Source: Chlamydoabsidia padenii (Eukaryota; Mucoromycota; Mucoromycetes; Mucorales; Cunninghamellaceae). Taken from it: DNA of 64,000 bases. Location: positions 310,001-374,000 of the forward strand of contig JAIWND010000024.1 of NCBI GenBank assembly GCA_025330725.1. The letters are read 5' to 3'. The notes below the pieces were generated by a model. The model was not told where the DNA came from and made no database searches. It saw only the letters and a list, made by a program, of their open reading frames with translations. Below, one piece after another: positions 35,277-52,449 of this stretch. How positions within the stretch are numbered: the first letter of the stretch is position 1; each line of letters opens with the position of its first letter. The position numbers and the translations under genes are program-made.

Positions 35277-36169
35277 CTAGCATTGCATAGTATATTCTTG
35301 ATTGATTTGCTTCAAGAAGAATTCCATAAAGTCGTGGCGTTGTTTTCCCATTTCTTTGCCTTTAGGTGTTCGAAGCATGGATGACAGGCGTAACAGTTTT
35401 TCTACCATGAGAGAATGGATTAGTAAGCTATTGATATTGAGTTATAGCTGTTTCCTTTTTTTTTTATACCATGAAAATGATTGATAGCCGATCCATTCTT
35501 GTTTGCTGCTTGTGCTTCATACTGTTCTTTGGTGATGTTACGGATGGGATCCAAGCTTGGATCATATAATGCGACATTAGTTTTACCACTATAAGCACAG
35601 CACCGCATGATTCCTAGTTGATAAAAAAAAAAATTAGTCTTTCCCCGTGGTTTTGAGTTTGATACCTACCAAACGCACCAATGGCATCTAATTTGTCACT
35701 ATCTTGGACCCTAATAATAAAATAAGAGAGAATTGTTAATCACGACAAGGATAAAACCTCTATCTACTTACACATGTAGTTCAAGGCAGTGGTTCCGCCA
35801 GTCCACTTCAGAAGGGTCATCCTTTGTATCGTTCCAAGCCAGTTCCTTTCGAAAACCAACATGGTCAACGATCCGAGCCACCCATGCCGCCCGTTCAGTA
35901 TCATAACCTTGTTCAGTCAAGAAGGAGCTCACAATATCACCACCCTTGATATCACCTTGATAATACTTGGCATCACCCACATCATGACAGAGTGCTGCCA
36001 ATTCCACAATTTCAAGATCAAGTTGTTCACCACGGTCCAGATAGTCTTGGGCCAATACCATAGCCAGGCCCCGTACACGTTCGATATGATGCACATCATG
36101 AGAAGGATCAAACGACTTCATATAGTCGCTCACCATCTTTTTTGTCACGTTGATAATATCGGTAGGCAT
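35277..36169 (-). CDS. HD-domain phosphohydrolase, YedJ/YpgQ type
   Basis: Four exons (36169-35772, 35710-35670, 35613-35470, 35401-35277) give 235 residues. The HD signature is complete: HDVHHIERV (first histidine), LCHDVGD (HD pair) and VQDSDKLDAIG (last aspartate). The order and length match the bacterial YedJ/YpgQ family and its fungal relatives, metal-dependent hydrolases reported to act on nucleoside triphosphates. The last intron ends at the AG just before AAAAACTG, not at the earlier AG, because only this keeps HEKLLRLSSML in frame. A TACTAAT branch-point-like sequence lies just upstream. The gene is divergent from cbk1 with about 290 bp between starts. The substrate is inferred. Confidence 0.85.
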
Positions 36170-36235
36170 GAGAGGCGTAGTGGAGTGGAAAGAAGAAGAA
36201 AGGGACAGCGCGCGAACCCAAAAATAGATTCTCTA

Positions 36236-36249
36236 GCGGGAATTTAAAT
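36236..36249 (+). promoter_or_regulatory. Recurrent motif variant AGCGGGAATTTAAA
   Basis: Lies in the shared promoter of the HD gene and cbk1, 67 bp from the former and 212 bp from the latter. It carries one extra base compared with the consensus. Confidence 0.45.
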
Positions 36250-36460
36250 TTATGACCCTACTGGATTTTTTATTTTTCTTTCTGTCTTTACCCTTTTTTT
36301 TTTTTTTTTTTTCCATCATCCATCCCCCCTCAACCTACTCTACAACTCCTATATATTGTATTCTTCTTTTATAATATTTTTATTACCTTCCATTATTGAA
36401 AGGACTGGCTGTACTCGATAGACTAGGAAAAATTAGTACAACACACACACTTAAATCATC

Positions 36461-38391
<1,931 letters not shown>

Positions 38392-38641
38392 TAGCCTTCC
38401 TCCTTCACTATCTGTTTTGTTTTATACGATGCATTAGTCATTATTCTCCCTCATCTCTTTAGTGATACCTTTCCCCACCCCTTTGATTTAACTCTTTTAC
38501 AATCAATAAAATTTGATACTTGAACCAATAAAGAAAACAAAATGCATTGTTTTAATGTTGTATATATTTTTACCGTGGCATGATGCACTTTAAAGTGTCC
38601 TCCTCTACTCAGTGTATCGGTGTAGGCAAACGTTTTATGCG

Positions 38642-38657
38642 GGCGGGATTTGAAAAT
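38642..38657 (+). promoter_or_regulatory. Recurrent motif GGCGGGATTTGAAAAT
   Basis: Full consensus match without an evident gene downstream. A second copy, ACGGGATTTGAAAATG, lies at 38798-38813 on the same strand, and a third (GGCGGGATTTGAAAAT) at 40251-40266. Confidence 0.5.
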
Positions 38658-40077
38658 GTGGGTCAGATCCATCCGAATCTCCCACAAGGGAAAGGAGTGG
38701 ATGGATTGGTCTGCAGTCTACCTACGGCTATAGTGATTATGCGGTTTAAATTTGGTCTCCAAGCCATTTTTTGTGTCAAAGGGGCTCAGGGCCAGTTACG
38801 GGATTTGAAAATGGAGATAATGGAATAGGCTTTCTTTCGAAACATTCCCCCCTCTTTCTTCTTCCATTCCCACCTTTCACTTGATTTAACGTAAGTATGT
38901 TACTGGTATGTCTTACTTTACTGATTCACACTTCTTCTTCAACTAGTTATACCAGACACAGCTGTGGGCGATGACTAATCTTTGTTGAAGCGTAGACTAC
39001 TTTACACCAACCCTTAACCAAAGGTAAGAACGATAAACTGCATCTTCGTTCGACTGACTAAACATCTTTTTTTTTATCATGTAGATGACACTCAGGAAGT
39101 CTCCTAAAGCGAATAGATTCAACAGACCAGTAAAATATAGTTATGACATGGTGAACACGAATTCCTCTTTGTAACTTTGACTCTATTGCCCCGGTTTTTT
39201 CTTCCTCATCAATGGTAAATTATTCTGCAATTTAACATAGTAAAACAACAATGACTCACCGCTAAACACTACTTTTTGTTTATTCAAGCAGTTGGTAGCG
39301 CATATAAATGAAAGGTCGGGGTGAACCAACTGACTCTGTGGTAATATGCAGGTGGATAAATCTCTCTTCTGGCAGATACGACAAACTAGGAAGGACGACT
39401 TTGTTTGAATGAATTCTACCAGGCATTGGTGCAAATCGACAGTTATACCTAAAAGGTGAATCGAGTGGCATGAATACCAGCAAACACAGGCAGCAGCAAC
39501 TAGGACCGATCAGTTTATACGGCTCCACCATGATTTATCGACACACTGGACAGCTATTACATACCTTTGGCAAATAAATCCAATTGGGTAGACGCACAGG
39601 TAAATTGTTACATACATCAGCAATCATCAATCATCTCATCTACTTTGCATGAACATCTTAACAAAACTCCGCCTCGGCAGATCTGGGAAAGGTAAAATGA
39701 TCAACTAAATGTGTCTTTATTCAGTATGATTAGATGATCAGACAACAGGAAAGAAAAGAGCAGCTCTCTCTTTTACATTGGATTGGATTAGACGATGAAC
39801 AAAAGTAGTGACGGTCTCTGGCATTCTTTATCTCTCATCCCTTCTTCACTCACATATTTTAGGCTCTCTTTTTATCATCCCCTTCCCTCCTTCTCACTAT
39901 AGTATAGACATAGCTGTAGATATAGTATAGAAATGATTCTTATTTTTGATTGGATGTAATAAAGAAAATCATATGAAACACTTTATACATAGGACTTTGT
40001 GATAACTAAAAAAAGTTTCAAGTAGATGATTGTCTGTTGGTCTATTACATACATTTTTTTTTTTTTTTTGTCTTGTA

Positions 40078-40465
40078 ATGACAGATAAAAGTCACCACAA
40101 GCTTGGACAGACTGACACAAGGGCCATGATGCTTGGCTTTTGCGGTAAAGTATGTTGGGGATAGGCCATAGTGTCCATATCATCACTTTAATCATTAGCA
40201 TCGGTTGACAATTGAGCGAGTAGTGCTCTTCACAAATCTGACCAAGGACGGGCGGGATTTGAAAATGATTTCTGCTTCTGTCTGTAAAAAAACTCTTCGT
40301 CCCTTTTTCTTGCAAATGGCAGGTAAAACTCATTACAAGCTTGGAAGGACTGACACAAGGGTCTTGGTGCTTGACTTTTGCGGTAAAGTATGTTGGAAAT
40401 AGGCCATAGTGTCCACACGGCCACTTTAATCATTAGCATCTGTTGACAAGGGAGCGAGTAGTGCT
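40078..40465. repeat. Tandem duplication, about 238-bp period
   Basis: The segment at 40078-40226 recurs at about 40317-40465: ACAAGCTTGGA..GACTGACACAAGGG, CTTTTGCGGTAAAGTATGTT, ATAGGCCATAGTGTCCA and CACTTTAATCATTAGCATC in the same order. A copy of the recurrent motif lies between the two units. Confidence 0.85.
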
Positions 40466-41193
40466 CTTCCAAAATTCCGGGCCCCTAGCATGGGTAGGAA
40501 ATTACGTGAAATACCGCCACCATTACCGTTACCCCAACATTGATTAACAACTTCACTTGGGTAGCTTTATCCTTTCTATTATTTACTCACACTGATTGAC
40601 GAGGGTGCTCCTTTATCTTATAAAAGGCTATCATTTCTTCTTTATTTTTTCCCCCTTCATCCTCCTCTTCAATTGCCTGGTTCTCCATTCCTCTCCTTCA
40701 AGCTTTTTTTTTTGGCCAGGTGTCTCTTCTCTCTGCCCTCCTCCCTCCACTTCCTGTATGTGTTCTACCGAGGCTTCAACGATTTTCCCAATCAAATATT
40801 AATGAAGACACGTGTTCCATCGGGACTGCATCCGTTTTTATTTTTTTATTACAACTATGACTGGCGAGTTACCTCTCCCCTTACCCTTCACTGCATGAAG
40901 TTGGTAAGTTTTATCATTATCATAATAGACAAAAGAGGCTGATCACATGTACTAACTGACAGTTTGCTTTCTTTTCCATTGTATTATTACTTTTGATTAT
41001 TTCTTTCAGCTACTTTTTAAACATCGTATATTTTATTGTTATTTTTATTTAATAAAACTATAAGTAAAATAATGTAATAATCTAAGTACATGAGTATAGT
41101 ATCAAAAAAAAGAGGGAGAGAGAGAGACATATCTAATACCAAATGCAGCTATTGTAAAAAGGGTAGATAAAGATGCGATAAAAGGGGATACAA

Positions 41194-44297
<3,104 letters not shown>

Positions 44298-44345
44298 TGT
44301 GATTTTAAAAAGGTAGAAGAATAAGAAGGAGAAGCAAAACAAGCT

Positions 44346-44375
44346 GATCGCGATTTTTCAAAGAATCCCATCGCG
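44346..44375. promoter_or_regulatory. CGCGAT inverted repeat in the MCM3/MAPKKK divergent promoter
   Basis: GATCGCGAT and ATCGCG flank a TTTTTCAAAGAATCCC core. The core keeps the two halves of the recurrent motif in rearranged form. It lies about 50 bp from the MCM3 start and 180 bp from the MAPKKK start. CGCG-containing elements drive G1/S genes in fungi (MCB, ACGCGT) and E2F sites are related, so a cell-cycle role is a reasonable inference. Confidence 0.5.
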
Positions 44376-44552
44376 TGGGGAGTCACAATTTCCCAAAAAG
44401 TTTTCGGTTGCACGGGCAAGGTAAATATTGAATGTCCGCTGCACGTTTTTAACCTCTTACTATCTTTTTTTTTTCTTTCTTTTTTATTATATACCTCATC
44501 CTCACTATTGCTATATCATTTTACTCTCTTCCATACCTCTACATTTTATATC

Positions 44553-47500
44553 ATGGCGGTTGGGAGTAGTAAAAATGCCACAACTCCACATAGACCTTCC
44601 CTTGACCCCTCTCTTCACACCGCACCATATCATTATATCAATCATTGGCCTCTTGACCGGGTGTCTCTTTGGCTGGAACGACAAGGATGGCGCTCTTTGA
44701 TTCCCTTTTTCAAAGGTAAAGTACAAGTATATATAAAAAAAAGAAAAGTCGACTTGTACTCTAACGTCATTCTGTCCTTTTCCTAGCAAACGATATTCAA
44801 GGTGAAAAGTTTATTGCCTTGACGGTGAATGACTTGCAGCGCCTGATACCAGAAACTGCTTTGAAACTATCTGAACTACAACGTCTTGCTATGGTCATAT
44901 GTGAACTCAAACTGCACTCGGAACAACAGGTATGTATTGAAAAACAAAAAGTAAATGGTATCAATAATGACCCTCACTTTTTTTTTTCCACTTGTGGCAT
45001 AGATTCATACCACGACGCTCAGTTCCAACAAGTATCAAGAATATATCTCTAATAGACCAAAGCAACATACTCTTGGTTATCAGCCTTTGGATCGACCCTA
45101 CATTCCTATACCACACTCACGAACCACACTACCACATACCACAATGGAGCAACAATCTATGCATTCCTGCACACCTCACAACAGTGGCAGTAATCGCACA
45201 GGGCCAATAATTCCAGAACGAACGACATCTAGCACCACTACTGTTAGCAAACTATTAGAATCATATACCTACAGTAAACCTTCCTTAACAATTCGAAATC
45301 GGGTCAGCAGCAATAATCTCAATACAATTGTTATTCCTGGTCGTTTACCTCAAAGTACGTCTACTCCTACTATCCAACCTACCATGTCACCTGTACCCAT
45401 GGATAGTCCTTCCAACTCACCTAGAAAATTGGCTGGTAAACGTACACATGGTCTTTTGGTAAGATCACATATCTTTGTTGTTGTTGATGATGATGATACA
45501 TGGTCGGTGATGGTACCTTTTTATATTGATTATCCCTTTTTTATCATCTTTATAGGAACAACAACATCATCAGGAATTCCAAATACAGATTACAACAGAC
45601 GCTGAAACATTCTTTGGGCTTGTATTGACTGATATTGGTGATCCCATACACATAAAGCAAGCGATTCTCGAGAAATTTGGTCTGGGGACGGCATATATGG
45701 ATTACTTTTATTACCACGAAAATGGAGACCACCCAGGTAGTCGAGTAGAAGACTCCATGTCATTAGTGAAATTACTAACAAGTCTTTTTTCTCCGTAGAT
45801 ATTCCTTTAGATGATGAATCTTTAATAAACGTGTGCCGAACTTCAGATCACAACATCACAAATCGCTTACTGGTTAAGCCTGTTGGCATACACCATTCTT
45901 CAATGTAAATTGAAATGATCTTGACAATTTACTGCTGCTGACCTACTCGTAACACTTTTTTTTTTGTTTTGATCTAGGCATCATCACGAATACCCACAAA
46001 TGACAAGGGAGGATACCAACACTAACATCCCATTATCTTACCATGCATCATCCGAAACGATTCAAAAATTACAAGGAATGCGACTGATGGATTCACCATT
46101 ACCGACTCCTCCAACGACATCTGCCGACATCCACATTTATGGTCTTGACTCCAAGCGAAGAGCCGAGGGCATCACATTAGAGGACCCGCCAATGATGACT
46201 CCACCAATATCATCATCATCTTCATCCGGAAATACACCTCAACTTGAAGATGATAATATCCAGCATTATCAGCAACAACAAGGTTATTGGTCAACATCGG
46301 GACATGGAACCAGTATAAGCAACACAGAGCAACAAAACGATACTCAGCAAGAAAGCACTCGGGTGGATGACAACGTATGGCAAGAAAGACCTTCTATCGA
46401 ACAACTTTATATGGACATCGACAAATACTTGCCTGATCATGATCTGGACAAGGAAATTGAAGTGGAACGACCTCCAACACCTCGATCAGCCGAAGCTCTT
46501 GCCAAGATGAACAAGCGTGTGTCTATTCGTGCCGTGGCTACTAATGCGCATCTTACTTGGCGCCAATCGCTCAACAGTATCCAACTTAATCAAATGATGC
46601 GCCGTCGGAGTACAAAGCTTTGGGGACATACTTTGCGCCAAGTCAAGCCTGGATCCACACCGTCTGCTGCAGTATCTCCTACTCTGTCATCTCCTTTGGC
46701 ACAACATTCAAGCCATCATCATCATCAGCAGCAGCAGCAGCAACAACGTCATCATCACTTGTCACCAAAAGTGTCTACAACAGAGCCAGTAGATCGACAT
46801 GGTAAGTATTTGCTGTTGTTTGTTGTAAAAGCTAATCATTCTTTATTTAGGGCCAACGAAAATGCAATGGGTACGAGGACGACTGATTGGGAAAGGATCA
46901 TACGGACGGGTTTATCACGCACTGAACGTTGAAGCTGGAGAATGGATTGCGGTCAAACAAGTGGATATCCCTACAAGCACATCGGATTTGCAGAATGGCA
47001 AATTAATGGATTCCATGGAGGCACTCAACCAAGAAATCAAATTACTATCGGATCTCGAACATGAAAACGTGGTGCAATATCTTGGCTATGACATTGATCA
47101 AGAAGAAGATCATTTGTATATCTTTTTGGAATACGTCCCTGGTGGTAGTTTGGCAAGCTCGCTTGGATCAAAAGGCGGATTTGATGTCACTCTTGTCAAA
47201 TTCTTTACTCGACAAATCTTGGTGGGATTGGAATATCTTCATGATCGAAATATACTACATCGGGCAAGTAACATTCTCCATTTTTGACATACAAGAAAAC
47301 AACTAACATAAAACTTTGTTCACATTAGGATATTAAAGGTGGCAACATATTGGTGGATGAAGATGGATGTTGTAAAATCAGTGACTTTGGCTTATCAAAG
47401 ATCAGCAGCCAAGAAGAAGCATATAATCCCAACTCGAACAATTCGATGCGTGGCTCGGTTTACTGGATGGCTCCGGAAATTGTGATTGGGAAAGCATATG

Positions 47501-48019
47501 GGGCAAAGGTGGATATCTGGAGTTTGGGATGTACAGTCATTGAAATGCTGACAGGTACTCATCCATGGGATCTCAATATATTGGCTGTATTATATAATGT
47601 AAGTAGGGGTGGGGGTGAATACTCACTTGATCGTGCTAATACTTTTATATATGAACAGTTGGGTAAACTTCAAGCACCTCCTATTCCTGAAGATATCGAT
47701 GATGATGCCAAAGACTTTATCCAGCGCTGTTTTGAAATGTAAGTAAAAACAACAACAATGAAACATGATACATCTACTCATCTCATCTTCTTTTAACTTT
47801 TAACTTTTTTTTTTTTTTTTTTTTTTTGATTTAGCAACCCCGAAGATCGGCCAACTGCCTCGGACCTGTTAGCCAACCATCCTTTTGTGCGACAGGACCC
47901 TTCATTCCAATTCAAGGTAAGATACAGAATTACAAACTGTCCACGAGATTGCAATTTGACCCTGTTTTATTATCCACACACAGGAATTCATGAAGAGGCT
48001 CAATTTAGAAAAGGATTAA
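44553..48019 (+). CDS. MAP kinase kinase kinase, Bck1/Ste11/Byr2 class
   Basis: Eleven exons (44553-44715, 44787-44929, 45003-45458, 45556-45736, 45799-45904, 45978-46801, 46851-47263, 47329-47598, 47659-47738, 47835-47916, 47984-48019) give about 917 residues. A SAM domain lies at about residues 25-100 (WPLDRVSLWLERQGW...LAMVICELKL). A region near 255-350 (FQIQITTDAETFFGLVL... to VKPVG) has the character of a Ras-association-like fold. A disordered linker with poly-H/Q follows. The kinase domain (about 627-905) has GKGSYGRVYHAL, AVKQVDIP, HRDIKGGNILVD, DFGLSKI and GSVYWMAPEIV. Kinase sequence is closest to Bck1-type enzymes of the cell-wall-integrity cascade, while SAM plus RA recalls Ste11/Byr2. 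The intron inside HR|DIKGGN uses a GC donor (GCAAGT at 47264). Confidence 0.9.
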
Positions 48020-48718
48020 TTAGATGTAACTGTATTTTTATTCTAGTAATGTAATAGTATGTTTGTTTTTGGTTTGGTAATAAAGATTGTATTTTTTATA
48101 TATATATAAAAATAAAAAAAGATTGGTGAAAGGGTCTAGGAAAGGGTTTTGTGCCTCGAGATATCATTGGACCCCTCATGGATTCTCACCGTCTGTATAG
48201 TTGAAACCCCGAAATAGTACAGATTATGTTATCATGCAGAAAAGGCTCACCAATATAATTGGTTGTAGGAATGCAATATCTTTTCCCGAGTTAAAAATTT
48301 TTCCAACCGAATGGAACAAGTAAATGTGTCGGTTCAGATAACTCGTATGATTGACAAGGGGTCAAAGTGGTTCACTCAAATCTAATGAGTTTCCTAAACC
48401 GGTTTTTATTCATGTTGATAGCGCTATAAGACCGGTGGTGAAATTTAATGAAGTGGTATGATACACTTCAGACAAATTATCATGGGTGTTACATCTCATT
48501 GATAAGTAATCCCGTTAATGAGCGGGTCCCAGCGGTCGTAAAGTAATGACAGCAAGTCATTCCAGGGAGATTGGTGTTCTAAATACTCTTTTTCAAAAGG
48601 CAGGATTACTTTAAATCACCTTTTTTTTTTCTGTTGATAAAACAAAGCAAAACTAGGATGGGTGTCAGATGATAGTATTCAGGTACAGGGTCGTGGAACC
48701 CAGGGCTCATTGTGGGAG
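48020..48718. other. Intergenic region
   Basis: No gene is recognised. It is the 3' flank of the MAPKKK gene and 5' flank of the hexosaminidase gene. ACCGGT-type short palindromes occur near 48400-48435. Confidence 0.5.
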
Positions 48719-48734
48719 AGCGGGATTTGAAAAT
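48719..48734 (+). promoter_or_regulatory. Recurrent promoter motif AGCGGGATTTGAAAAT
   Basis: Full-length match on the sense strand, about 142 bp upstream of the hexosaminidase start. Confidence 0.6.
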
Positions 48735-48875
48735 CGGACTTGTATAAAAATGACTCCCCCATTTCTTCCTTTTTACTCCTCTTTTTCTTTTTTCTTCAAG
48801 TTTTACTTTATTCTACCTCCTGTTTTACCACTTGTCTCTTCTTCTTTTTTTTATTTTTTTTATACACTCTTCAAC

Positions 48876-50696
48876 ATGAAGATCTCATTTGCCATTGCAT
48901 CGGTGGCATTGCTGTTTTGTACCATTAATGCCGAAACCTTTCTCTTCCCTGCTCCTCAACAAGTGGAATGGACAGGTCATGCTGCAACATTAGCTCAAGA
49001 TTTTACATTCACTGGTGCTCAAAATGACTTTGTTCGGGATGCCTCTTCTCGATACCTGCGACTGATTCATAAAGAACAATGGACACCGGTGCAAGTACCT
49101 TATGAAAAACCAGCCCCACTTAAAAAAGCCGACCCACTGCGTCACTTGGCGATCAAGGTGATGGATAACAAGGTGAAACTGGACATGGATGTGGACGAAT
49201 CTTATCAACTGGATGTACCTTCTACTGGCGGCTCGGCGATCCTGACGGCACCGACCTGGGTGGGTGCTCTCCGCGGTCTTGAAACCTTTTCTCAACTGGT
49301 GATTGGGAAAAAAGTGCATACGGTGACGATCAAGGACAGTCCCTCTTACAACCATCGTGGTATCTCGTTGGACACGGCTCGCAACTTTTACCCTGTGGCT
49401 GATCTGTTGCGTACCATTGATGCGTTGGCTTACAACAAGATGAATGTCCTGCATTGGCACGCTACTGACTCTCAATCCTGGCCTCTGGTATTCACATCAC
49501 ATCCTGAACTATCGGACAAGGGTGCCTATTCCAAGAAGGAAACCTATTCTCCTCAAGACGTGCAAAAGGTGATCAAGTATGGTCAATCTCGTGGTGTCCG
49601 GGTGTATGTGGAAATCGATATGCCTGCGCATACCGCTGTGATCGGTGAATCCCATCCCGACGTGATGACTTGCTTGAACCAATTCTGGGGTCCTTTGGCC
49701 GCCGAACCTCCTGCAGGTCAACTGAATCCCATCAGCGACAAGGCGCTCACATTGGTACAAGATTTAATCAAGGAAGCAACATCTACATTCCCCGATACGC
49801 TTTATCATACCGGTGGTGATGAAATCAATGGTAAATGCTGGGAACAAGACAAGGCGGTGGGTGATTATCTCAAGGCACACCAATTGACAACGGATGAACT
49901 CTGGGTACAATGGACCAACAAGATTTTTGATTATATCAAACAGCACACCAAGAAACGACCTGTCATTTGGGAAGATCCTGTGAATGCTTCTGGTGGCAAG
50001 TTTGACAAGAATGTGGTGGTGCAGATTTGGAATACTCCTGCTGCCAATTATACTTCTAAAGGTTATGATGTGATTGTGTCTAGTAATGATTATTTTTACT
50101 TGGATTGTGGCAATGGAGGTATGTATGGGATGGAATGGTGGGTTATCGAATCATTAGAGATTATTCACATTCTTTTTTTTTTTTTTTTTAATGTATAGGG
50201 TGGGTAGGTGATGATGAACGATATATCAGTCCCACTCAACAACAGACTCCGGATGATACATTCAACTACGGTGGTGTCGGTGGATCATGGTGTGCTCCTT
50301 ACAAGGTAAATAGAGTGAAGTGATCAAACATTTGGAAACTAACATGTTGATTGATAGACTTGGCAGCGTATTTATACCTTTGATCCTACCTATGGCATTT
50401 CCAAAGACCATCCTGGTAAAGTCTTGGGTGTTGAATTGGCATTATGGTCTGAACAATCCGGTCCTACTGTGTTGGATGGCAAACTCTGGCCTCGTTCTGC
50501 TGCTGGTGCTGAAATATTTTGGTCTGGACCTTATGACAAGAACAACAAGCGTCGTACGTTGGCTGAAGTCCAACCTCGTTTCAATGACTGGGTCTATCGT
50601 CTTCAAGAACGTGGCATTGCCGCCACACCTATACAGCCTAAATACTGTGCGAAACACCCACATGCATGTGATCTGAATGATCCCTCTAAAAAGTAG
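48876..50696 (+). CDS. Secreted beta-N-acetylhexosaminidase (GH20)
   Basis: Three exons (48876-50118, 50199-50305, 50358-50696) give about 562 residues. The signal peptide is MKISFAIASVALLFCTINA. The catalytic domain is complete: HRGISLDTARNF, MNVLHWHATDSQSWPL, VEIDMPAHT, the acid/base pair in HTGGDEINGKCW (D315-E316) and WEDP. GH20 enzymes release terminal GlcNAc from chitin fragments, supporting chitin recycling and wall remodelling. The usual C-terminal blocks are present (GVELALWSEQ, AAGAEIFWSG). Length and signal peptide are normal for the family. Codon use in exon 1 looks more biased (many CTG, GTC, GCC, AAG) than in the neighbours, as for a highly expressed gene. The start is the ATG after a long pyrimidine leader. 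Confidence 0.96.
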
Positions 50697-51677
50697 ATGA
50701 CATTGCCACCATTCCCCATATCCCTTCATTCCTAGTATAGATGCACTTGCCTTGTTGTTATTGTTTATTTTACTTATTTTGATAAAACTGGTACATACCA
50801 AATAAAACAAGTGATTTAAACCCCATATACATCTATTATGCTTTATCAGAATGTTGACCCCTTTTTAGATTTTGCATAATGGATATTCAATCGCCGACAA
50901 TGGTGAAAGATCACCTCCAAAAGATTTCTCCTGTAATAATATCCACAATCCCCATTTTATTAATTTTTTTTAAAAAAAAAAGTAATAAACAACGATAGAT
51001 GTATTTAATTCTAATGTAGGTTTCATATCATTTCTTTGGTGGTAATGACTCAAACGTCTGCATGAGTGTTGGGTGTATGAATCAAGAAGTAGTAAAACAT
51101 CAAATGGTATAAGTAGATTGTCGTGCCCGGTGAAGTGAGTGTTTCTGTTGGAATTGTCAAAAAAAAAAAAAAAAAATGGATCAAAGTCCTTGTGATTGAA
51201 GTGATTTATCTTGGGTATTAGTAGATGATTATTTATATATGCATGTAGCTTATCGGACCTGGGGATAGTACGTTCATGTTGTTCACAAGTAGATAAGCAT
51301 CGCGTATCATTAGGTGCGAGCATTGTTGATTCCCCGTCAAGTTCTTTTTCTTTTTTCTTTTTTTGTTCTTGATCCTACAAGATTACAATAATACAAGACA
51401 GTATTAATAAACTAAAAAGACAGTTTTATTAGCAGAGGAAGTCTACTACTTACACAACCAAAGGCACAGGGATCATTCCATACCTATCACATCACATCAG
51501 CATCCATAACAAAAGGTGTATTCTTGTCGATCGTGTGTATTTATTGACGTCATTGTAAAAAGCTATATCGCTAAGCAGACGTAGAGCTGACATTGGTGAA
51601 GTTGAGTTTCCATGATCAAAGAGGAACTTTTTTTTTGGAATTTCATAATAAGAATATTTTTATTACAACTATCAAAC
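50697..51677. other. Intergenic region with possible minus-strand exons
   Basis: Mostly non-coding. Two minus-strand blocks look exon-like: a 30-bp block at about 51455-51484 bounded by GATAG and GTAAGT (VWNDPCAFGC) and a following frame from 51374 down (DQEQKKKKEKEL...CLSTCEQHE). A plausible start MSALRLLSDIAFYND lies near 51594, but needs a GTCAAT donor. I do not have enough to call a gene. Confidence 0.3.
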
Positions 51678-52072
51678 CTAAGCATAATCAATCACCTTTT
51701 TCGTGTAATAAGCACCAGCCGCCAAAGAAGTAATAGCCAGCACAATGGGTAAAGGCTTCCTTGTCTTGATAGCACGAGGAAGCATGGCACCTGTCAATAA
51801 GACAGAGGTACCAACAGCAAGTTCATGACCATAATTAGCATTTTCTTGAATGAGATAGCCTGCTGCACCATAGAGACCACCAAGACCAACACCTGCCACA
51901 AGTGAAGGCAAAGACCGTGTTCGCGCAAACCCAGCGATTCCCCTAAAAGAAGGTAGATAAAGAATAATAAAAAAGGGGGGTCAATCCATTATTGTTAATT
52001 GTCATTGTTATTTCATTTAACCTACCCAGTGACACAGAGAGCAGACATGGAATAAGCAGTGTGATGAGACAT
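51678..52072 (-). CDS. TMEM14-family small membrane protein
   Basis: Two exons (52072-52026, 51942-51678) give 103 residues, the usual TMEM14 length. The protein has three or four short hydrophobic segments rich in G and A (SLVAGVGLGGLYGAAGYLI, ELAVGTSVLLTGAML, LPIVLAITSLAAGAYYTKK). It matches the family pattern GG..GF...GS.PSL.AG...G and the conserved Y.TKK end. Family members lie in mitochondrial or other intracellular membranes; in animals one has been linked to haem or porphyrin export. The function in fungi is unknown. It is convergent with nothing close, and its start is about 110 bp from a weak motif-like TTTCATTTCCCG. Confidence 0.85.
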
Positions 52073-52449
52073 GATTGTTTAACGGGATGGAGAAAAAGTT
52101 GAAAAAGAAAAAGCCAGGGAAAAGAATGCCGCCCCCCTCCCAAATATAATGAACTACCACTTAAATGTCCAACTCCGCTTTCATTTCCCGACCGGTGGGT
52201 CACACCAAGGTCAAGGTGCTTTTTGGATGCCTTGCTTTATATAAAGTAGGATTTGCTTGGTCAAGCACCCATCATAAACATGTTGTGGATTTGTTTTAGG
52301 TGATATCATTTACTTATCAAAGGTATATAAAAGAACCTACGAGAAAAAAAAAATGAAACTGATTGGCTATAAACAAAAAATGGCTAACACTTGTCGGCAT
52401 TTTCTTTTCTTTTCTTTTCTTTTCACTTTCTTCTCAACTCCTCTTTGCC

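Larger units (their letters stand above)
38392..41193. other. 2.8-kb gene-free region rich in motif copies and repeats
   Basis: No intact gene is recognised. It contains three strong copies of the recurrent motif on the plus strand (38642-38657, 38798-38813, 40251-40266), a stretch similar to 5.1-5.7 kb (about 39470-40010), and a tandem duplication (40078-40465). Several GT/AG pairs suggest decayed intron-bearing sequence. Confidence 0.5.

Noticed and set aside
38580..38828. Plus-strand frame containing AGFEN
   Set aside because: AGFEN is just the translation of the recurrent motif; the rest has no protein character.
48877..50160. Long open frames antisense to the hexosaminidase gene
   Set aside because: Shadows of a codon-biased coding exon, without domains.
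51000..51594. Possible small minus-strand gene with exon VWNDPCAFGC
   Set aside because: Needs a weak GTCAAT donor and ends in a poly-F tract; evidence too thin for a gene call.
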